7,470 nt of DNA, taken from contig DASRRM010000218.1 in assembly GCA_035695715.1 (NCBI GenBank), forward strand, positions 1 through 7,470, given 5' to 3'. The notes under the pieces were generated by a model. The model was not told where the DNA came from. It saw nothing but the letters and a program-made list of their open reading frames with translations, and did no database searches. The translations under genes were made by a program, and so were the position numbers. This document shows positions 1 through 6,321 of this stretch, in pieces; position 1 is the first letter of the stretch; every line of letters begins with the position of its first letter. The stretch comes from RYN-428 sp035695715. GTDB taxonomy: Bacteria; Planctomycetota; Phycisphaerae; Tepidisphaerales; Tepidisphaeraceae.

Positions 1-10
1 TTTCCCTCCC

Positions 11-36
11 ATCCGTTTATATCCGTGAAATCCGTG
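11..36. repeat. Short ATCCGT direct repeat
   Basis: The hexamer ATCCGT occurs three times at 11-16, 21-26 and 30-35, spaced 10 and 9 bases apart, in an AT-richer patch. From memory, similar ATCCGTG/ATCTGTG-type repeats are scattered between genes in planctomycete and related genomes, so this may be one copy of a dispersed intergenic element. The rest of 1-130 is pyrimidine-rich (CCCTCC and CTTCCCC runs) and shows no coding signal. Confidence 0.4.
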
Positions 37-130
37 GTCAAACCTCTTCCGCATTCACAGCCACCGGGTCGCGGGCACAGATCACGTCATCCCTCCATCC
101 CTCCCGTTCGTCTTCCCCTTCCATCTCCGC

Positions 131-136
131 TATAAT
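131..136 (+). promoter_or_regulatory. Putative -10 box (TATAAT) upstream of the pseudouridine synthase gene
   Basis: A perfect TATAAT lies 24 bases before the GTG start at 161. That would place the transcript start near 143 and give a leader of under 20 bases. No good -35 hexamer is visible 16-18 bases upstream (the best is TTCGTC-like), so this call rests on the -10 alone. No Shine-Dalgarno sequence is seen before the start codon. Confidence 0.4.
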
Positions 137-160
137 CTCAACTCGCTAAACGAAACGACT

Positions 161-1282
161 GTGCCCCATTCCCCTGATTCAATCTCCCCCGACCTTCCGG
201 TAATCGATCCCGATCTGCCCGTTGACGGAGAAACTGTTGCCGCCGAGGACGAATCGGATGTCGAGCATTATCGCTTTCGGCTGAGCAAAACGCTCACCCG
301 CCGAATCGATCAATATCTGGTCGATCGCGTTCCATATCTTTCCCGCAACAACGTGCAGCGACTTATCGAAGAGGGGTTGGTTCGCGTCAATGGCCGATCG
401 GTCAAATCGAGCTACAAGCCGCGGCAGGGGGATGAGATCGACATGGTCGCTCCTCCCAAGCCGGTGAATGAACTGATTCCCGAGGACATTCCGCTGGACG
501 TGGTATTCGAGGACGAGCATCTGCTCGCGCTGAATAAACAGACCGACCTGATCGTTCATCCCGCCCGCGGAAAATGGACCGGCACCTTGGTCAACGGGCT
601 GGTGCATTACGGGAAAAGATGGAGCCAGGTCAACGGCAACTGGCGGCCGGGCATCTTGCATCGCCTCGACCGCAACACCACCGGCATCATGCTCGTCGCC
701 AAGAGCGACGAGGCACATTGGCGCGTCGCCCGGCAGTTTGAAAACCGCACCATCCAGAAAACCTACATGGCCGTGGTGCATGGCGTGCCGGAGTTTCTGG
801 GGGATGTGATCGATCTTCCCATCGGCCAGGACCGCTACGTCCGGGAAAAACAGGCCGTGCGCAAGGTAGAGAACGGCGGCCGGCCAGCCGTCACCAAATA
901 TGAGGTGATGGAGATCTTCGATCAGCCCGCCGACGCCACGCTTCAACATGGGGAACATGCCGCGGATAAACGGCATCCGGCCCCGCCGGCCCGGTTTGCC
1001 CTCGTCAAATTAACCCCTAAAACCGGCAGAACCCACCAATTGCGCGTACATATGGCCGCCATCGGACATCCGATGGTCGGCGACACCATCTATGGCGGGC
1101 GGGTTTTCGAGCTGGGCGATTTTCGATTCGTACGCCAGGCCCTGCATGCTTATGAAATTACCTTTGTGCATCCCGGCACATTTGACCCGATGACGCTCAA
1201 TGCCCCGCTTCCGCCGGACATTTCCGAGCTGTTGCGAATTTTTCGCCTTGGCGGTTCACGTTTGGACGGGGCGGGGGTATAA
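161..1282 (+). CDS. RluA-family 23S rRNA pseudouridine synthase (RluC/RluD type, S4 domain)
   Basis: This enzyme isomerises specific uridines in RNA, most likely 23S rRNA, to pseudouridine in the cytoplasm. The protein is 373 aa. Residues 1-40 are an acidic, proline-rich extension. An S4 RNA-binding domain follows at about 47-95 (RIDQYLV, then GLVRVNG). The catalytic domain begins with VVFEDEHLLALNK (from about 114). The signature HRLDRNTTG has the catalytic Asp at D170, and the C-terminal motif KTGRTHQLRVH spans about 287-297. S4 plus this catalytic core is the RluC/RluD arrangement, but the two cannot be separated by eye, so no symbol is given. A Pro/His-rich insertion at about 253-276 interrupts the catalytic domain. 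The start is GTG with no visible Shine-Dalgarno; no in-frame ATG lies near the S4 domain, so 161 is the best choice. The TAA stop overlaps the -10 box of the next gene's promoter. Confidence 0.93.
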   Translation: MPHSPDSISPDLPVIDPDLPVDGETVAAEDESDVEHYRFRLSKTLTRRIDQYLVDRVPYLSRNNVQRLIEEGLVRVNGRSVKSSYKPRQGDEIDMVAPPKPVNELIPEDIPLDVVFEDEHLLALNKQTDLIVHPARGKWTGTLVNGLVHYGKRWSQVNGNWRPGILHRLDRNTTGIMLVAKSDEAHWRVARQFENRTIQKTYMAVVHGVPEFLGDVIDLPIGQDRYVREKQAVRKVENGGRPAVTKYEVMEIFDQPADATLQHGEHAADKRHPAPPARFALVKLTPKTGRTHQLRVHMAAIGHPMVGDTIYGGRVFELGDFRFVRQALHAYEITFVHPGTFDPMTLNAPLPPDISELLRIFRLGGSRLDGAGV

Positions 1283-1283
1283 T
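1255..1283 (+). promoter_or_regulatory. Sigma70-like promoter for tatA
   Basis: TTCACG (1255-1260, 4/6 match to TTGACA) is separated by exactly 17 bases from a perfect TATAAT (1278-1283). The -10 box overlaps the stop codon of the pseudouridine synthase gene. Transcription would start near 1290 and give a leader of about 86 bases ahead of tatA, so tatA is probably transcribed independently. Confidence 0.55.
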
Positions 1284-1320
1284 CTTTGAACTTGTCCCGG
1301 CTCGCGCTCGTCATAACCCA

Positions 1321-1338
1321 CGGGCCGCCTGGGGCCCG
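1321..1338 (+). other. GC-rich hairpin in the tatA leader
   Basis: CGGGCC (1321-1326) and GGCCCG (1333-1338) form a perfect 6-bp GC stem around a 6-base loop. It lies between the inferred promoter and the tatA start. No U-tract follows, so it does not look like an intrinsic terminator. It may simply be leader structure. Confidence 0.35.
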
Positions 1339-1375
1339 AAAGCCATCGCAATCGTCGAGTTGAAAGGAACGTGTC

Positions 1376-1708
1376 ATGCATTTACCTGGAATGGGTAGCT
1401 GGATTGTTATCGCCATCCTCGGCGTGTTGTTCTTTGGCAAGCGACTTCCCGAGGTCGGCAAAAGCGTTGCCGGTGCTATCGTTAATTTCAAGAAGGGCCT
1501 GAAGGAAGCACAGGAGGAAATTGAACGGACCGGCGAAACGCCCGCGCGTCCGGCAATCACCTCCAGCGAAACCCCCGCCGCCCTTCCTACCGACGCCAAG
1601 TTTGATCCCTACACCGGCCAGCCGATCGAAAAACCCAAGTTCGACCCGTACACCGGCAAGCCGATCGTCGAAGAAGCCCATAGCGACACACATGAGACGG
1701 TGGCGTAA
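1376..1708 (+). CDS. tatA: Sec-independent protein translocase subunit TatA/TatE
   Basis: TatA forms the membrane pore component of the twin-arginine pathway, which exports folded proteins. The 110-aa protein has the family layout: a short N-terminus, one membrane helix (about 9-20, WIVIAILGVLFF), the conserved F20-G21 hinge, and an amphipathic helix with LPEVGK and FKKGLKEA (about 23-46). A charged, disordered tail follows. The tail holds a tandem repeat, FDPYTGQPI (76-84) and FDPYTGKPI (89-97), with a 13-residue period. The polar Glu/Gln often found early in TatA/TatB membrane helices is not evident (GSW here), and an FG-LPE hinge without a TatB-type long helix favours TatA over TatB. A strong ribosome site, AAAGGAA (1363-1369), lies 6 bases before the ATG. 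No tatC is in the window. The gene has its own promoter and is closed by the terminator at 1748-1777. Confidence 0.88.
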   Translation: MHLPGMGSWIVIAILGVLFFGKRLPEVGKSVAGAIVNFKKGLKEAQEEIERTGETPARPAITSSETPAALPTDAKFDPYTGQPIEKPKFDPYTGKPIVEEAHSDTHETVA

Positions 1709-1747
1709 AGGAAGCGGCGCGAGAATCTGAAATTGAATGACTAACAG

Positions 1748-1777
1748 ACGGGTGAAGCCTTGGGCCTCACCCGTTTT
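1748..1777 (+). terminator. Intrinsic terminator after tatA
   Basis: An 8-bp perfect stem, ACGGGTGA (1748-1755) with TCACCCGT (1767-1774), leads into TTTT (1774-1777). It sits 40 bases after the tatA stop. The gene on the other side (stop at 1803) converges on it, so the hairpin may also end that transcript. The U-run is weaker in that direction. Confidence 0.75.
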
Positions 1778-1802
1778 GCGTTGGGGATGATCGTTTCGGC
1801 TT

Positions 1803-2105
1803 TTACTCCCCAATTGCAATAACTTTTCCCGCAACCGCTTCGCGTGCGACCCATCCGTTAATCTTTCCAATATTATTTCCGATGAGCAATCGGTCGCTTG
1901 TCGCTTCCTTGACGATGTGAAGCAGAAAATTGCTCTTCCAGGCCACCAACACAACATCATCCAATTGCACGTCGACTGGCTTGACCGGTGCGAGGGTTAC
2001 CAGTTGCCCGCTTTCAATCCGCCCGCGCATTGATCCGCCGCTCGGTCGGACTTGCACCGATCGGCCCGCTTTCAGTTCTGAAATTGCGTCATTGACCCAG
2101 CCCAT
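1803..2105 (-). CDS. Small S24/S26-like (LexA / signal-peptidase-fold) protein
   Basis: This 100-aa protein resembles the catalytic core of the S24/S26 Ser-Lys peptidases. RPSGGSMRGRI (20-30) matches the nucleophile motif with S25 as candidate Ser. DDVVLV (49-54) corresponds to the strand after the 'GD.V' box. LHIVKEA (62-68) offers K66 as candidate general base, and IGNNIGKINGW (75-85) resembles the signal peptidase 'GDN' box. The usual Pro after Ser-Met is replaced (SMRG). There is no membrane anchor and no HTH domain, so it is neither a typical signal peptidase nor a LexA-type repressor. Activity, if any, is unknown. The ATG is supported by AAAGGA (complement of 2114-2119), 8 bases upstream. 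It starts 19 bases after the macro domain gene and is probably co-transcribed and functionally linked with it. Confidence 0.7.
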   Translation of the reverse strand: MGWVNDAISELKAGRSVQVRPSGGSMRGRIESGQLVTLAPVKPVDVQLDDVVLVAWKSNFLLHIVKEATSDRLLIGNNIGKINGWVAREAVAGKVIAIGE

Positions 2106-2124
2106 GTGCCGTATCCTTTAACCT

Positions 2125-2694
2125 CTATTTCGCTTCTTTCACCAGGGTTACCACACCGTCATTCGGCCAATCGCACTTCAAGGCGTTGGCCAATTCCTCG
2201 GCATCGGCTGCTGTACGCACGCAAATGGTGACGTCATCGATCGGCAGGTGTGGCGAGCCGATCAATGGCGCAATCCCTTCGGCGAACTGTTTCATCGACA
2301 TCCGGCCGTATCCGGTTGCCAGCGCCGCCAGCGCCACGCGCTTGGCGCTGAGATTGGCGGACATCTCCATCGCAGTGAGTACAGCCGAGCGAATCAGCGC
2401 CGGCGAAGATTGGTAAAAGGCGTCCACCGCCACCGCGTGCAGCACCGCCCGATAGGGTGCGCCGCACGGCGATGTCGCGACCACCATTCCCGGAGATATA
2501 AATCGCCGGTTCCGCTCGGCCAGCCACCGGTGCAATTCCCGTTGCATTGCGTCGCCATATCGAAGCAGTAGTGCGCCGCCAACACCACCCGACAGGTTGA
2601 GGTAGACATTCGCCGAGCAAACCAGGACATCGGCCGGCTTGTCGAGGATGTCGCCATGGGTCAGTTTCCAACGAGTTATGCCCGCTCCTGCCAT
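2125..2694 (-). CDS. Macro domain protein (putative ADP-ribose binding or hydrolysis)
   Basis: Macro domains bind ADP-ribose and its derivatives, and some remove ADP-ribose from proteins or nucleic acids. The 189-aa protein is essentially one such domain. LTHGDILDKPADVLVCSAN (11-29) matches the 'GDI...DaIVNaAN' start. SGGVGGALL (35-43) matches the glycine-rich 'GGGVdgaI' loop. LHAVAVDAF (85-93) and ALAALATGYGRM (111-122) match the later strands and loop. N29 is kept, while the preceding 'NA' is 'SA'. The frame stays open upstream to 2946, but that part is the antisense of the tRNA-His gene. ATG at 2694 is chosen because AAGGA (complement of 2701-2705) lies 6 bases ahead and the macro fold begins about 10 residues later. 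A non-ATG start somewhat upstream (residues such as RAARDDILRNEYLWNAIAAA) cannot be excluded. It is the first gene of a two-gene unit with the S24/S26-like gene. Substrate and partner are unknown. Confidence 0.82.
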   Translation of the reverse strand: MAGAGITRWKLTHGDILDKPADVLVCSANVYLNLSGGVGGALLLRYGDAMQRELHRWLAERNRRFISPGMVVATSPCGAPYRAVLHAVAVDAFYQSSPALIRSAVLTAMEMSANLSAKRVALAALATGYGRMSMKQFAEGIAPLIGSPHLPIDDVTICVRTAADAEELANALKCDWPNDGVVTLVKEAK

Positions 2695-2826
2695 CCATAT
2701 TCCTTCGTTCGCGATGTCCGCGGCGGCGGCGATTGCGTTCCAGAGATACTCGTTTCTCAAGATATCATCCCGGGCGGCGCGGATCGCCTGGTTTATCCGC
2801 GAAATCTTACCCACTGGCCGTTTCTG

Positions 2827-2854
2827 TTGACATGCGCCTACAATTCTGTAAAAC
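2827..2854 (+). promoter_or_regulatory. Possible promoter for tRNA-His
   Basis: A perfect TTGACA (2827-2832) lies 41 bases before the tRNA. The best -10 at acceptable spacing is TAAAAC (2849-2854, 4/6, 16-base spacer). A better -10 sequence, TACAAT (2839-2844), is only 6 bases from the TTGACA and would need a different -35. The exact pairing is therefore uncertain. 2695-2826 otherwise shows only the upstream region of the divergent macro gene. Confidence 0.4.
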
Positions 2855-2873
2855 CAAAGGTCCGATTTTGCAT

Positions 2874-2947
2874 GGTGGCCATAGCTCAGTTGGTAGAGCG
2901 CCAGGTTGTGGTCCTGGACGTCGCGGGTTCGAGTCCCGTTGGTCACC
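2874..2947 (+). tRNA. tRNA-His (anticodon GTG)
   Basis: A full cloverleaf can be drawn. The acceptor stem GGTGGCCA (2874-2881) pairs with TGGTCACC (2940-2947) over 8 pairs, one of them G-U, including the histidine-specific G-1:C73 pair. The D-arm holds AGCTCAGTTGGTAGAGC. The anticodon stem CCAGG/CCTGG encloses the loop TTGTGGT with anticodon GTG. The T-arm is GCGGG-TTCGAGT-CCCGT. The sequence after C73 is CGT, so the 3' CCA is not encoded and must be added enzymatically. It is very close to E. coli tRNA-His. It lies 127 bases upstream of hisF on the same strand. Confidence 0.97.
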
Positions 2948-2962
2948 CGTCTTGTGGAAACG

Positions 2963-3062
2963 CTGAACGAGGAATGCTGAACGCTGAACGGTCAGCGGCA
3001 GTTTCTTCGTTCGGCGTTTTCCTTTTTCGCTCCCAGCGTTCCTCGTTCATTGTTCCTCGTTC
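2963..3062 (+). repeat. Structured heptamer-repeat spacer between tRNA-His and hisF
   Basis: The left arm carries CTGAACG three times (2963-2969, 2977-2983, 2984-2990), in steps of 14 and 7 bases. The right arm carries GTTCCTCGTTC twice (3038-3048, 3052-3062), 14 bases apart. The arms are inverted: 2964-2979 pairs with 3034-3049 (15 of 16), and directly inside it 2980-2990 pairs with 3008-3018 (10 of 11). The result is a 27-position stem with a one-sided 15-base bulge (3019-3033) and a 17-base loop. From memory, GAACGCTGAACG-type repeats recur between planctomycete genes, so this may be a dispersed, MITE- or REP-like element. No U-tract follows, so it is not an obvious terminator. Confidence 0.65.
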
Positions 3063-3074
3063 CTCGCTTCCCCC

Positions 3075-3845
<771 letters not shown>

Positions 3846-3874
3846 ATGGAGAGAGTTCTTCGGGAAAATGAGCC

Positions 3875-5230
3875 ATGCGCTGTGACCGGTGTAAGGCAGA
3901 GTCGCCGCTCGAAGAGCAGTTCGCCCGCCAGCGCAGAAGCATGCGGCGGGCCGCCCTTCTTTGTCCGGCCTGCCTCCGGCGCGAGCAGTGCTGGAACTCG
4001 AATGCCGCTTTTATTGTCTCGGCAATCATGCTGGTTCCGGTGCTCGTTGACTGGAGCGGATGGATCATCCACCAACGAGACTACGTTGCGCCTGCACTGC
4101 CTGACTTTGCGCAGTGGGCCCTGTTTTATCTGCTGATGTGCGCCAGCATCATCCCGCACGAACTGGCGCACGCGGCGGCCGGCTGGCTCGCGGGAATTGA
4201 GGTGTGGTCCATCACGCTGGGGCGCGGCCGGCGCATCGCTTCGTTCAAATTCAGACAGTTTGTTTTCGAACTTCGTAGCGGGCCCAACATCGGCTACGTA
4301 ACGCATTGCGTGCCGGACTATCCGGGAAGGCGCTGGCGGGAATTTGTGCTTATCGCTGCCGGGCCGCTGGCAAACCTGGTCCTCCTGATTCTCTCCCTGA
4401 TCCTAGCGAATACGAATGGTCCGGTTTCCCCGGCCCATGGCAGCCGCCACGGCTTCCCATGGATCGTGCTGGCAGCGGCAAATGCTCTGCTGCTGATTAT
4501 TTCGCTGTTCGGAAAGAATCTCACGCTCCCTTCCGGGAAAACAACCTGCGACGGCCGCAAGCTTGCCAGGCTGCTGTCGACGCCGCGGCCGGATGCACAA
4601 ACGCGTCGCTATCAGAACCTCACCTCGCGCGCAGGCAGGCTGCTCGTTCGGGAGGAATACGCCGGGGCACTTGCGCTCCTACGGCCACTGCTGATCGAGC
4701 GTCCGGCCGATGTCTACCCTCGAGGACTGGCTGCTACAGCGATGCTCGGCATGCAGAACCTTACAGGCGCACGCGCGGTATTTCGGCAGCTTCTCGACGA
4801 ATACCAGCCGCGCGATGCCACCCGGGCCTGGATTGCCAACTGCCTGGCATGGACCGATCTGGTGCTGGACGATCCGCAATTTCTGGACGAAGCCGTCCGC
4901 CAAACCGCCGAGGCGTTTGCATTGATGCCATGGGAGCCATCGGTGCAAAGCACGCGAGGCTATGCGCTGGTGATCACGGGAAACCTGGACGAGGGAGAAC
5001 GATTACTTCGCAAAGCGCTCGCGGGCGCTGAGCTTCCAAACCAGCGGGCTGCGGTTTTGTGCGCTCTGGCGATCGCGCGGATTCATCGCGGGCAGATCGA
5101 CGCCGCCAGACCAATCCTGACCAAGGTGCGCCAACTCTATCGAACGTGCGAGTTGCTCGCAAAAGCGGAGCGCCTGATTTCGGAACAGCAATCGGTCGGC
5201 TGTCACGGCCCGCAGGCAAGCACATCGTAA
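3875..5230 (+). CDS. Membrane M50-like (site-2 protease) metalloprotein with zinc-ribbon knuckle and TPR tail
   Basis: This 451-aa protein resembles intramembrane zinc proteases that cut within membrane segments of substrates such as anti-sigma factors. The N-terminus has two CxxC pairs (C3/C6 and C30/C33), which suggests a small zinc ribbon. Hydrophobic segments lie at about 43-58, 80-94 (running into the active-site helix), 156-178 and 194-212. The zinc motif is HELAH (95-99), with E96 as the catalytic Glu. The family's GPLAN motif is at 163-167, and an Asn...Asp-Gly element (N203, D226-G227) matches the 'N..P...DG' third motif with D226 as third ligand. The soluble C-terminal half (about 240-440) is helical and TPR-like, clearest at 357-384 and 391-420. 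The TPR part may select substrates. The start is ATG, 29 bases after hisF, with only a weak GGGA (3862-3865) ahead, so co-transcription is likely. The substrate is unknown. Confidence 0.8.
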   Translation: MRCDRCKAESPLEEQFARQRRSMRRAALLCPACLRREQCWNSNAAFIVSAIMLVPVLVDWSGWIIHQRDYVAPALPDFAQWALFYLLMCASIIPHELAHAAAGWLAGIEVWSITLGRGRRIASFKFRQFVFELRSGPNIGYVTHCVPDYPGRRWREFVLIAAGPLANLVLLILSLILANTNGPVSPAHGSRHGFPWIVLAAANALLLIISLFGKNLTLPSGKTTCDGRKLARLLSTPRPDAQTRRYQNLTSRAGRLLVREEYAGALALLRPLLIERPADVYPRGLAATAMLGMQNLTGARAVFRQLLDEYQPRDATRAWIANCLAWTDLVLDDPQFLDEAVRQTAEAFALMPWEPSVQSTRGYALVITGNLDEGERLLRKALAGAELPNQRAAVLCALAIARIHRGQIDAARPILTKVRQLYRTCELLAKAERLISEQQSVGCHGPQASTS

Positions 5231-5232
5231 CC

Positions 5233-5258
5233 TCGATCCACATCGACACATGGATCGA
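5233..5258. promoter_or_regulatory. 8-bp dyad just after the M50 gene
   Basis: TCGATCCA (5233-5240) and TGGATCGA (5251-5258) are perfect inverted repeats around a 10-base spacer, starting 3 bases after the M50-like stop. No T-run follows, so it is not a standard terminator. It could be a protein-binding site or an RNA hairpin in the leader of the next gene. Confidence 0.4.
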
Positions 5259-5281
5259 TCAGAATGGCCCGCCATTCGCGT

Positions 5282-5323
5282 ATTCTCCTTCCCGCCGGAA
5301 GGCGGACTGCTCGCAAGGAGAAT
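5282..5323 (+). promoter_or_regulatory. Ribosome-binding-site-sequestering hairpin upstream of the LEPR-XLL gene
   Basis: ATTCTCCTT (5282-5290) is a perfect 9-base complement of AAGGAGAAT (5315-5323). The latter contains the whole Shine-Dalgarno AAGGAG (5315-5320), 7 bases before the ATG at 5328. Inside this stem is a second one, CCGCC (5292-5296) with GGCGG (5301-5305), closed by a GGAA (GNRA) tetraloop. A competing hairpin, CCTTCC (5287-5292) with GGAAGG (5297-5302), uses part of the anti-Shine-Dalgarno strand and would free the ribosome site. The pairing is seen in the sequence; a regulatory role is inferred. Confidence 0.55.
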
Positions 5324-5327
5324 CAAT

Positions 5328-6266
5328 ATGGTCACCCTTCTTCCCCGGATGTGTCCGGCTGCAAATAGCTTTGGCGAAGGCGGATTCATCGAAGCGCTGG
5401 AAGACCGAATGCTCCTGTCTGCCGCCCCGGTGACGATCCCCACCAGGGCCATCGGCCCCACCTTCTCCGGCACGGTTCACCTTCGGTATCACGCGGCGGT
5501 AGGAATCCGCGCGCACGCCAGCGCAGCGCCGGTAACGCTTCAGTTCAGTTCATTGTCCAATGGCGTGCTGGACGGAACCATCTCCGCCGATTCGCAAGGC
5601 GAGGTGAGCTTTAGCGGCCCGGCTAAACGCCGATCATTCGACGGGGTTTTTGCTGACGGAACCATTGCCGGGGCGTTGGCCCCACGCGCAACCAGCGTTC
5701 ATGGCACCCTTCGAGAAACCGTCAATGGCGAGCTGATCACCGGACGTTTTGCCGCAAACGACCAGACCGTCATGGCCAAATCGTCGAAACGGTCCGCCGC
5801 CCAGACCACAGCCTTAAACTTCCAAGCCGGGGCAGGCACAACCGTCAATGCCGTCAGCGCCTCCAACGGCATCTCGTCCGCCGCGGCCACCACCACGTCT
5901 TTTAACTCCGCCGCTCCCACGCAACCCGTTTCGCTGCCGGCATTGGAGACGTCCTTCGTGACGTCCGATGATCTCAACACCACGACAACGGCCGGCGGCG
6001 TGTCGAGCGCCGCCGAATCCCTCGGCAGCGTCATCTCCTCGACGCCCTCCATGGTCGGCACCGAAACCGCCACCCCCGGCGCCACGCAAACCCTCAGCGG
6101 CGGCACCGGGAATTCCATCGAAACCTTCTCCAGCAGCAGCGGCATCGTCTCCATCACCAACTCCGGAAATAATTACAGCTCATCCAGCGGCATCGTATCG
6201 ATCACCGCGCCGCCGTCGTACAGCCAGTCGAGCGGCATTGCACCGATGAGCGGGCTGGGGATCTAA
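5328..6266 (+). CDS. LEPR-XLL motif surface or secreted protein, Ser/Thr-rich
   Basis: This 312-aa protein carries LEDRMLLSA at residues 24-32, the LEPR-XLL motif known at the N-termini of many large planctomycete extracellular proteins. The motif is thought to take part in export or sorting, but its mechanism is not established. Residues 33-150 contain short beta-prone segments (VTLQFSSLSNGVLDGTIS, VSFSGPA, FDGVFADGTIAGAL, VHGTLRETVNGELITGRF), which suggests a small all-beta domain. From about 170 it is low-complexity Ser/Thr/Ala/Gly with no cysteine. The C-terminus has three near-repeats of SSGIVSIT / SSGIAPM, spaced 16 and 15 residues apart. The frame is open from 5250, but ATG 5328 is chosen because AAGGAG lies 7 bases ahead and it puts the motif at the expected distance. 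The protein is short for its class, and no enzymatic domain is recognised. Function is unknown. Confidence 0.75.
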   Translation: MVTLLPRMCPAANSFGEGGFIEALEDRMLLSAAPVTIPTRAIGPTFSGTVHLRYHAAVGIRAHASAAPVTLQFSSLSNGVLDGTISADSQGEVSFSGPAKRRSFDGVFADGTIAGALAPRATSVHGTLRETVNGELITGRFAANDQTVMAKSSKRSAAQTTALNFQAGAGTTVNAVSASNGISSAAATTTSFNSAAPTQPVSLPALETSFVTSDDLNTTTTAGGVSSAAESLGSVISSTPSMVGTETATPGATQTLSGGTGNSIETFSSSSGIVSITNSGNNYSSSSGIVSITAPPSYSQSSGIAPMSGLGI

Positions 6267-6321
6267 ATGCCGATCGCATCAAACCATTTACTTTCGGTCT
6301 CGCGCCCTTAACATCGTCGCC

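Noticed and set aside
179..976. 265-aa reading frame on the minus strand
   Set aside because: It lies wholly opposite the pseudouridine synthase gene, whose motifs are unmistakable, and shows no recognisable domain.
1321..1338. Intrinsic terminator for the pseudouridine synthase gene
   Set aside because: The stem is only 6 bp and is followed by AAAGCC, not a T-run.
2827..2844. TTGACA plus TACAAT as one promoter
   Set aside because: The two boxes are only 6 bases apart, far below the 15-19 needed for sigma70-type recognition.
2695..2946. N-terminal extension of the macro domain gene to a GTG at 2946
   Set aside because: Its first codons are the complement of tRNA-His. A good ribosome site precedes ATG 2694, and the macro fold needs no extra residues.
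2963..3062. CRISPR-like array
   Set aside because: Repeats are only 7-11 bases with no uniform spacers and no cas genes nearby; they form an inverted-repeat element instead.
5250..5327. Earlier ATG at 5250 for the LEPR-XLL protein
   Set aside because: No ribosome site precedes it, and the extra residues cross the hairpin. AAGGAG sits correctly before ATG 5328.
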